From contig JALULO010000025.1 in NCBI GenBank assembly GCA_027056215.1, positions 1-16,012 of the forward strand: a stretch of 16,012 nt of DNA, read 5' to 3'. The position numbers and the translations under genes are program-made. The notes beneath the pieces are model-generated. The model made no database searches. It was not told the origin of the DNA and worked only from the letters and a program-made list of their open reading frames with translations. This DNA comes from Campylobacterales bacterium (GTDB lineage: Bacteria; Campylobacterota; Campylobacteria; Campylobacterales; QNZT01). This document shows, piece by piece, positions 7,101 to 12,474 of the stretch (its first letter is position 1; every line of letters starts with the position of its first letter).

Positions 7101-7115
7101 ATTTTATCTATAATA
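7101..7115 (-). promoter_or_regulatory. Possible -10 region for the rpsP operon
   Basis: The minus strand reads TATTATAGATAAAAT in the ffh-rpsP gap, offering several near-consensus -10 hexamers (TATTAT, TATAGA, TAAAAT). A start here would place both gap hairpins in the rpsP leader. The choice among them is not possible by eye. Confidence 0.3.
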
Positions 7116-7134
7116 TTCTTAAAATCCCCTGTAA

Positions 7135-8478
7135 CTATCTTGGTATATTTGCTCTGCCTTGCTGTGCCATCAAGTTTTGAAGATCTTGCATACCTTTCTT
7201 GCCCGAAAATTTCTTTGCCATTTTTGCAGCATTTTGGAACTGTTTTAAAAATCTATTGACTTCCATCTGTGACAATCCTGCACCATTAGCGATACGTTTT
7301 TTACGGCTATTGTTTAAAAGAGCTGGATTTTCACGCTCTTTTTTTGTCATAGAACTAATCATCGCTTTGATACGCCTGATCTCTGTTGAGTTTTCAAGAT
7401 CCATATCGCCGATTTTACTTGCCATGCCTGACATACCCGGAATCATACCCATCAATGACTTCATGCTACCTAGTTTTTTCATACTCTCAAGTTGCTCTAA
7501 GAAATCATTAAAATTAAATTGACCTTTTTTGATTTTTGATGTCATTTTTCTGGCTTGCTTTTCATCAATGATATCGGATGTCTTTTCAGCAAGCGTGATC
7601 AAATCACCCTCACCCATAAGCCTTGTCACGATACGATCCGGTAGAAACTGTTCCAGATCAGGAATCTTTTCACCCGTACCGATAAAACGAAGTGGTATAC
7701 CTATCTGCTGAGCGATTCCAAGAGCCACACCACCTTTGCTATCGCCATCATACTTGGTCAGTATCACACCTGTTACTGTCATATGCTCATTAAATGTAGC
7801 AGCACTTCGTACGGCATCTTGTCCAGTCAATGAATCAGCAACATAAAAAACTTCATGCGGATTTAATGCCTTTTTAATCTCTAAAAGTTCATCCATCAAC
7901 TCTTCATCGATCGCCAAGCGCCCTGCGGTATCAACAAGCAATACATCATATAAACCCTCTTTTGCACGTTTAAATGCATTTTTAGCGATTTTAAGAGGAT
8001 TTTTCTCTTCATCTTCAAAATAGAGATCTACTTCATTTTGTTCACAAAGCTGTTTGAGCTGTTCAACCGCTGCCAATCTCTGTAAATCACATGCGGCAAC
8101 CAAAACTTTCTTTTTTTTCTGCTTTAGATAACGTGCCAATTTTACAGTCGTTGTTGTCTTACCACTACCCTGAAGACCACACATCAAAGCGATCGTAGGT
8201 GGCTTAGACGCAAAGACAAAACCCTGATTTCCAGGTGCAGTGAGAATCTGTGTCAAAGAATCTTTTAATGAACGTAAAAAACTCTCTTTACCGATACCAT
8301 CTCGCTTGGTTTCAAGCTCAACTTTTTTAATCAAATCTCTAACTACTTTATGATGCACATCAGCTTTTAAAAGTGATTTTTTTAGCGTATCAATCGCTTT
8401 TTTGAGTGATTTTTCATCATCTGCAAATCGAATTTTATTTATCGCTGATTTAAAGGAATCGGTTAAGGCTGAAAACAC
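7135..8478 (-). CDS. ffh: Signal recognition particle protein Ffh
   Basis: A 447-residue GTPase that binds 4.5S RNA and signal sequences and delivers ribosomes to FtsY at the inner membrane. It has the N-domain four-helix bundle (1-90), the G-domain with P-loop GLQGSGKTTT (101-110), DTAGR (183-187), TKYDGDSKGG (241-250) and GTGEKIPDLEQF (267-278), and the Met-rich M-domain with MGMIPGMSGM and the RNA-binding SRKKRIANGAG. The usual DxxRPAA motif reads DLQRLAA here (131-137). The start is GTG at 8478 with AGGAG just upstream. It lies directly upstream of rpsP, as in the classic ffh-rpsP-rimM-trmD-rplS arrangement, but a weak terminator and leader hairpin separate them. Confidence 0.97.
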   Translation of the reverse strand: MFSALTDSFKSAINKIRFADDEKSLKKAIDTLKKSLLKADVHHKVVRDLIKKVELETKRDGIGKESFLRSLKDSLTQILTAPGNQGFVFASKPPTIALMCGLQGSGKTTTTVKLARYLKQKKKKVLVAACDLQRLAAVEQLKQLCEQNEVDLYFEDEEKNPLKIAKNAFKRAKEGLYDVLLVDTAGRLAIDEELMDELLEIKKALNPHEVFYVADSLTGQDAVRSAATFNEHMTVTGVILTKYDGDSKGGVALGIAQQIGIPLRFIGTGEKIPDLEQFLPDRIVTRLMGEGDLITLAEKTSDIIDEKQARKMTSKIKKGQFNFNDFLEQLESMKKLGSMKSLMGMIPGMSGMASKIGDMDLENSTEIRRIKAMISSMTKKERENPALLNNSRKKRIANGAGLSQMEVNRFLKQFQNAAKMAKKFSGKKGMQDLQNLMAQQGRANIPR

Positions 8479-8616
8479 TATTATATCTCCTATATAAAAA
8501 GTACATTTAGAAGTACTCTCAAATTAAAAATTTGCTTATTTTACACAAAAGTATCTTTAGGGTACATCTAACACATGACAACATCAATATATAGGCTACT
8601 TTATGCTATTTAAAGC

Positions 8617-8622
8617 TATAAT
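8617..8622 (+). promoter_or_regulatory. -10 element placed for a leaderless transcript of the OmpA-like lipoprotein gene
   Basis: TATAAT, preceded by TTTAAAGC, ends only six bases before the ATG at 8629. The expected transcription start about 7 nt downstream would coincide with the A of the ATG. No SD sequence is present. Confidence 0.55.
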
Positions 8623-8628
8623 CCAGAT

Positions 8629-9210
8629 ATGAAAAGATTTTTACTATTGCCTATTTTTTTATTTTTTGGATGCTCTTCAAAAACAACAAGCTATATTACA
8701 GGGCTACATGTTTTTGGTAAAACAACACATAAAGAACCTGTCATAAAGACAAATCCAGAACTGAAAAAAATCGCTACCGATATCAATAAAGATAAAGACC
8801 AAACACATATAGGAGTTTATCTAACCGATAAATATCTCAAAATTTATCCTAAAGATATATTGTTTTTTGCACCAAAATCGACTATATTAACACAAGAAGC
8901 CAAAACTTATTTACACAATCTTGTTCCTATATTAAGTAAATATTCTGAAATCATCATACAACTCATAGGGCATGCTTATAAAGAATCAAATTTAAAAAAA
9001 ATGCAACATCTCTCTGACTATCGTGCAATATCAGCCGCTGAGATTTTATATAATGAAGGTATTAAACAAGAAATCCTGGCAAAAGGCTGTTCAAATCTAA
9101 TCCCGCTGAATCCCTGCACAAACAAAGATAAAAATTGTGAACAATCAAACAGACGGGTTGATATTTTTATTTATGCATCTAAGCAAGATGTTATCACAAA
9201 ATGTAGATGA
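8629..9210 (+). CDS. OmpA-like lipoprotein with a degenerate peptidoglycan-binding motif
   Basis: A 193-residue predicted outer-membrane lipoprotein. Residues 1-15 are a signal peptide with lipobox FFGC (lipidated C15). Residues about 76-182 match an OmpA C-terminal fold: FFAPKSTIL at the start, LIGHAYKES (112-120) where the family has GHTDxxG, LSDYRAISAAEIL, and SNRRVDIF (173-180) with the conserved Arg. The usual diaminopimelate-contacting Asp is replaced (HAY instead of HTD), so peptidoglycan binding is doubtful. Cysteines occur at 154, 163, 170 and 192. The neighbouring 9294 gene encodes a paralogue with the intact motif. It probably has its own promoter and a leaderless mRNA. Biological role unknown. 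Confidence 0.82.
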   Translation: MKRFLLLPIFLFFGCSSKTTSYITGLHVFGKTTHKEPVIKTNPELKKIATDINKDKDQTHIGVYLTDKYLKIYPKDILFFAPKSTILTQEAKTYLHNLVPILSKYSEIIIQLIGHAYKESNLKKMQHLSDYRAISAAEILYNEGIKQEILAKGCSNLIPLNPCTNKDKNCEQSNRRVDIFIYASKQDVITKCR

Positions 9211-9255
9211 TTTAGGATATCAGCTATTAGTAGAGTTCCCTTTACCATTTAATGC

Positions 9256-9261
9256 TATAAT
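9256..9261 (+). promoter_or_regulatory. -10 element of the glycine-zipper OmpA lipoprotein gene
   Basis: TATAAT in the context ATTTAATGCTATAAT, closely matching the one before the 8629 gene. The predicted leader is about 26 nt and includes the AGGAG at 9283-9287. Confidence 0.55.
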
Positions 9262-9293
9262 AACTGCTATTTTAATAAATATAGGAGTTATAA

Positions 9294-10007
9294 ATGAAAA
9301 CAAAAAGAATATTACGAAACACAATTGGTACATCGCTTGTTGCCATTATGGTTGCAGGTTGTGCACAAATGCCGATGCAACAACCAGGTCAAAAAACAGG
9401 ACAAGGTGCAGCGATCGGTGCAGCTGCAGGTGCGATACTGGGTAATATCATAGGAAAAAATACGAAAGGTACACTTATTGGTGCAACCGCAGGTGCAGCA
9501 CTTGGTGGCGCAATCGGATACAACTTAGATAAACAAGCTGCAGAAGTTGCAAAATCACTTGAAACACAAGTAAATACCAATCCAAATGCTGAAGCAACCA
9601 GTGATAGTGATATCATAGTTACCAAAAGTGATAGATTTGTCAAAATTACTTTTAGAGATGCCATGATGTTTCCAACCAATTCAGCACAACCAACTTCCAC
9701 AGCCCAGTACAAGATACAAAAGCTTATCTCAGTATTAAAAAATTATCCACAAACGATTATACAAGTAGTTGGTCATACCGATAACAGAGGTTCACACAGT
9801 TACAATCAAACATTGTCTAAAAAACGTGCTAGAACAGTTGCAAACTTGATTATCAATGGTGGTATACCCAATGCAGTCTATGAAAAAGGATGCTCTTTTG
9901 ATAAGCCTGTAGTTCCTAATACTACCTCACAAAATATGGCATTAAACAGACGTGTAGAAGTTTATCTTTACCCAAATCGTAATTTGATAGTAGACCAGTG
10001 TATTTAA
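9294..10007 (+). CDS. Glycine-zipper OmpA-family lipoprotein (YiaD-like)
   Basis: A 237-residue predicted outer-membrane lipoprotein. The signal peptide ends in lipobox VAGC (C23). Residues about 35-76 form a Gly/Ala-rich glycine-zipper segment (GAAIGAAAGAILG, GTLIGATAGAALGG) as in 17-kDa surface antigens, which may insert in or associate with the membrane. Residues about 115-226 are an OmpA C-terminal domain with an intact peptidoglycan motif: VVGHTDNRGSHSYN (158-171), LSKKRARTVA and LNRRVEVYL (217-225). Such proteins tie the outer membrane to the cell wall; YiaD is the E. coli comparison. C200 and C236 align with C154 and C192 of the upstream paralogue. It has a good SD and its own promoter. 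Confidence 0.9.
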   Translation: MKTKRILRNTIGTSLVAIMVAGCAQMPMQQPGQKTGQGAAIGAAAGAILGNIIGKNTKGTLIGATAGAALGGAIGYNLDKQAAEVAKSLETQVNTNPNAEATSDSDIIVTKSDRFVKITFRDAMMFPTNSAQPTSTAQYKIQKLISVLKNYPQTIIQVVGHTDNRGSHSYNQTLSKKRARTVANLIINGGIPNAVYEKGCSFDKPVVPNTTSQNMALNRRVEVYLYPNRNLIVDQCI

Positions 10008-10030
10008 GCATTTTATAAGGTATACTTTTT

Positions 10031-10036
10031 TATAAT
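10031..10036 (+). promoter_or_regulatory. Possible -10 element of the PKD-like lipoprotein gene
   Basis: TATAAT preceded by a T-run (ACTTTTTTATAAT) lies 45 bases before the ATG at 10082, predicting a leader of about 39 nt. Confidence 0.45.
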
Positions 10037-10081
10037 GAACTAAGCTTAATTTTACTTTAAACTTAAAATTTGGAGAAATGT

Positions 10082-10801
10082 ATGAAATTCTTTATTTTTT
10101 CATTCATTACTGTTGTGTTAATTATGACAACAGGATGTCAGGATCAGTGCTGTCAAAAGGATTTAAAAGATTCTCTTATTGTCAAAGGAAACCTTACACC
10201 TGTTGCAGAGATAACAGGTGTACCCACACAAATGACTTGTGGTACATCTTTTACAGCAAACGGTACAACAAGCTCAGATAGAGATGGTGAAATCACCAAT
10301 TACACATGGACACTTGATGATTCATCAATAGGTACAGATACAATTCGGACTGCCGTGCTGCCTTGTGACGACGCTGAACATACTTTATGTCTTAGTGTTA
10401 CAGACAATAAAGGTGCAAAAGCACAGACTTGTCAAAAAATTGCAGTTGTCAAAAATGAATCACCAAATATTACTGTACCTATAGATCCTGATAGTTGCAA
10501 TCTTATTCCTATTGTTACATATGAAAAAGCAGATGCACAACAATATAAATTTTTCTGTGCTGAGAGTCTTGATCATAATAAACCTATTGATCCAAATACA
10601 ACTAACTGTAAATGGACGGCAACAAAAACATTTTTAAATGGAAATGAGCAAGAAACTCATAATGTAAAAGGACCTGTAAAATGGATCAATGTCAACCCTG
10701 AAACATTTAAAGCACTGGACTTAACACTAACTGTTACAAATGCAGATTGTGTAAATAGTATCACGAAACATTATGTCCTACCGCAAGACTTACCGTACTA
10801 A
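10082..10801 (+). CDS. Cys-rich PKD/Ig-like domain lipoprotein
   Basis: A 239-residue predicted lipoprotein of unknown role. The signal peptide ends in lipobox MTTGC (C19), followed by QDQCC. Residues about 39-123 resemble a PKD (Ig-like) domain: TSSDRDGEITNYTWTLDD, then LCLSVTDNKGAKAQTCQ. The remaining part (about 128-236) looks like a second beta-rich domain. Eleven cysteines in all (19, 23, 24, 53, 95, 103, 117, 139, 159, 176, 223) suggest several disulfides formed in the periplasm or at the surface. ATG 10082 is chosen for its GGAG at 10072-10075 and its normal signal peptide; an in-frame TTG lies at 10070. PKD domains usually mediate protein or glycan contacts. It is followed by a strong terminator. 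Confidence 0.8.
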   Translation: MKFFIFSFITVVLIMTTGCQDQCCQKDLKDSLIVKGNLTPVAEITGVPTQMTCGTSFTANGTTSSDRDGEITNYTWTLDDSSIGTDTIRTAVLPCDDAEHTLCLSVTDNKGAKAQTCQKIAVVKNESPNITVPIDPDSCNLIPIVTYEKADAQQYKFFCAESLDHNKPIDPNTTNCKWTATKTFLNGNEQETHNVKGPVKWINVNPETFKALDLTLTVTNADCVNSITKHYVLPQDLPY

Positions 10802-10808
10802 TACTACT

Positions 10809-10839
10809 ATTGATACGCTACTTGTAGCGTATCAATTTT
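10809..10839 (+). terminator. Rho-independent terminator after the lipoprotein cluster
   Basis: A perfect 13-bp stem, ATTGATACGCTAC with GTAGCGTATCAAT, joined by TT (a CTTG tetraloop if the last pair opens), is followed by TTTC. It ends the plus-strand lipoprotein transcript. The right arm contains the stop codon of the converging gmhB gene. Confidence 0.8.
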
Positions 10840-11365
10840 CTATGATATGTTGAATTTGTCGAATGTTTTCAACACAAAAATCAGCCCCATAACTTTCAGA
10901 GCAATCTGCTTTACTGACAAATATCGTCTTTGAAATACCAGCATTTTTGCCAGCATCCACATCACTTTTTTTATCCCCAATCATCCATGACGAAGTCAAA
11001 TCTATATTAAATTCTTTTTGTGCATCACATAACATTCTAGGATTTGGTTTTCGGCAATGGCATTGCACTTCCGGAGCATGGGAACAATAAAATATCTTTT
11101 CAATATGAATACCATGCTCTTTTAATTGCTCGAGCATCCAAATACTGAGTGTGTCAAAATCTTCTTGCGTATAATACCCACGGCCTATACCAGACTGATT
11201 TGTTACAATAATCAACATATAATCTAATTGTTGAAGATGTCTTAATAACTCAAATATACCATCCATAAATTCAAAATCTTGAATTTTACATACATATTGT
11301 TTATCAATATTGATAACACCGTCACGATCTAAAAATATTGCTTTATTTTTCCCCATGAAGCTCAT
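10832..11365 (-). CDS. gmhB: D-glycero-beta-D-manno-heptose 1,7-bisphosphate 7-phosphatase GmhB
   Basis: A 177-residue HAD-family phosphatase that removes the 7-phosphate of heptose bisphosphate on the way to ADP-heptose for the LPS core. Motif I is FLDRDGVIN with D13 and D15, motif II is TNQSGIGRGYYT, and motif IV is MIGDKKSDVDAG with D131 and D135. The zinc loop CSH...CHC (C94, H96, C102, C104) followed by RKP separates it from most other HAD enzymes and fits GmhB or the related HisB-N. Start choice lies between ATG 11365 (AAGAG abutting it) and ATG 11356; both overlap the upstream TPR gene by 14-23 bp. C. jejuni also has gmhB near ccoS-ccoI-rho, which supports the call. Confidence 0.92.
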   Translation of the reverse strand: MSFMGKNKAIFLDRDGVINIDKQYVCKIQDFEFMDGIFELLRHLQQLDYMLIIVTNQSGIGRGYYTQEDFDTLSIWMLEQLKEHGIHIEKIFYCSHAPEVQCHCRKPNPRMLCDAQKEFNIDLTSSWMIGDKKSDVDAGKNAGISKTIFVSKADCSESYGADFCVENIRQIQHIIEN

Positions 11366-12134
11366 CTCTTAAATCTTTTTGTAGAATTTTTTTCTCACCC
11401 TTCTTCTTGTAGTGTACATCGGTGTGTGAGATAATATATGAAGCCATACGTAAGTAAACTAATCCCTCTTTCTCTTTATTGCGTAAATTTTTCAATAATT
11501 TACCTAAATAATAATTGGCATAAAAATTATAAGGTTCGCGTATTGTTAATGCTCGCAAAACTTGTTCACTTTTAACATTTTCTCCAAGATTCATATATGT
11601 TAGGGCAAGTGCTATTTCTACCTCTGTTTGAGGAGTGTTCAGTTTTAAACTTTTTTCATATGCTTTTGCTGCTTCATCAAAAATACCTACTTCATAATAG
11701 GTATCTCCCAATTCATTATAAAGTTCATAATCTTGATTTTTATGTGCCATTTCATTAAGCCTACTTAATCGTAAAGCCAAATCCAAAACTTTTGAGATAT
11801 TTTGTTTTTCTACATATTCAGGATTTAGGATATAGGCTCTTCGGATCAAATCAAAAGCTTGCGAAACTCTGTTGGTTCGAAGATACAAAGAAGATAGTTT
11901 TAACATACATTCAACATTTTTGGGATCTTCTTTTAAAATTTTTTCTAAAAAAGTGGATTTCTCTTTTGTTTTATTCTCATTGACATAATAATACTCCTTA
12001 CAAACAGGAAATGTTTTTGCCTCTGCATACAAAAGCGTAAAGAGTATCAAAAATACAATTTTCACAGCTATTTTTAACCTTTTTTTCTCTCTATTTAACA
12101 TTGGTAAAAAATTATTATCTATTTTTGGTTGCAT
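11343..12134 (-). CDS. TPR-repeat protein with signal sequence, function unknown
   Basis: A 263-residue protein if it starts at ATG 12134. An N-terminal hydrophobic segment after basic residues (RLKIAVKIVFLILFTLLYAEA, split around residues 19-39) looks like a signal peptide or anchor, so the rest is probably periplasmic. Tetratricopeptide-like helices follow: about 74-105, a clear repeat at 136-167 (LGDTYYEVGIFDEAAKAYEKSL) and about 172-201. TPRs bind partner proteins. A perfect TATAAT at 12146-12141 ends six bases before ATG 12134, which argues for that start and a leaderless mRNA; ATG 12158 lies upstream of this -10, and ATG 12101 would also give a good signal peptide. It overlaps gmhB and probably shares its transcript. 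C. jejuni has, from memory, a cytochrome gene at this place. Confidence 0.8.
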   Translation of the reverse strand: MQPKIDNNFLPMLNREKKRLKIAVKIVFLILFTLLYAEAKTFPVCKEYYYVNENKTKEKSTFLEKILKEDPKNVECMLKLSSLYLRTNRVSQAFDLIRRAYILNPEYVEKQNISKVLDLALRLSRLNEMAHKNQDYELYNELGDTYYEVGIFDEAAKAYEKSLKLNTPQTEVEIALALTYMNLGENVKSEQVLRALTIREPYNFYANYYLGKLLKNLRNKEKEGLVYLRMASYIISHTDVHYKKKGEKKILQKDLRDELHGEK

Positions 12135-12140
12135 GATCAC

Positions 12141-12146
12141 ATTATA
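12141..12146 (-). promoter_or_regulatory. -10 element placed for a leaderless TPR protein-gmhB transcript
   Basis: TATAAT on the minus strand (rc of ATTATA), followed by GTGATC and the ATG at 12134. The spacing from -10 to ATG is identical to that at the 8629 gene. There is no SD. Confidence 0.5.
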
Positions 12147-12235
12147 TAGAGATAGCATTAAAACTCGTTATTCTATATTTTTAATCTTTAAAAATTAAGA
12201 ATTCATTTAAAAATACGTATCTACTCGATAAAAAA

Positions 12236-12466
12236 TCAATCTGGTGGTCTATAATTTTTTTCTCTTTTCTTTTTCGCAGCTTTTTTCTTCTCTTCCATAC
12301 GTACTGCATCTTGAAGATCTTCAATATTATCATGATGTGCACCATCTAAAAAACGCTTTGGATCATCAAATTGACCTGTTTTAAGTCCCCATAAAAGTGC
12401 TCCTAAGCCCAATGCCCCCAGAAATGTAGATATGCCAATCATCAATCCTAAAATATTACTATCCAT
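12236..12466 (-). CDS. ccoS: cbb3-type cytochrome oxidase assembly protein CcoS
   Basis: A 76-residue membrane protein needed for cofactor insertion into cbb3 oxidase. One N-terminal transmembrane helix (about 4-26, ILGLMIGISTFLGALGLGAL) precedes the family signature WGLKTGQFDDPKRFL (26-40), followed by a charged Lys/Glu-rich tail that is longer than in many CcoS proteins (about 50-60 aa). It lies 8 bases after ccoI, and its SD (AAGGA) overlaps the ccoI stop codon (TAAGGA), so the two are co-transcribed. Loss of CcoS in other bacteria leaves cbb3 oxidase without heme b and Cu-B; the target oxidase genes are not in this window. Confidence 0.94.
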   Translation of the reverse strand: MDSNILGLMIGISTFLGALGLGALLWGLKTGQFDDPKRFLDGAHHDNIEDLQDAVRMEEKKKAAKKKREKNYRPPD

Positions 12467-12474
12467 TTATTTCC

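Noticed and set aside
8500..8517. Small AGTAC/GTACT hairpin followed by T-run before ffh as an attenuator
   Set aside because: A five-base stem in AT-rich DNA is weak and common by chance; nothing else supports it.
8574..8612. Short 12-codon frame MTTSIYRLLYAI in the ffh/lipoprotein gap
   Set aside because: It has no SD, is very short, and overlaps the -10 region context of the next gene.
9389..9712. 107-residue open frame on the minus strand
   Set aside because: It is antisense to the glycine-zipper lipoprotein; its Ala/Pro/Val-rich content mirrors the Gly/Ala codons, and there is no SD.
12159..12235. Terminator between ccoS and the TPR gene
   Set aside because: The gap holds only AT-rich imperfect symmetry (for example TACGTA); no stem with a following U-tract can be drawn convincingly.
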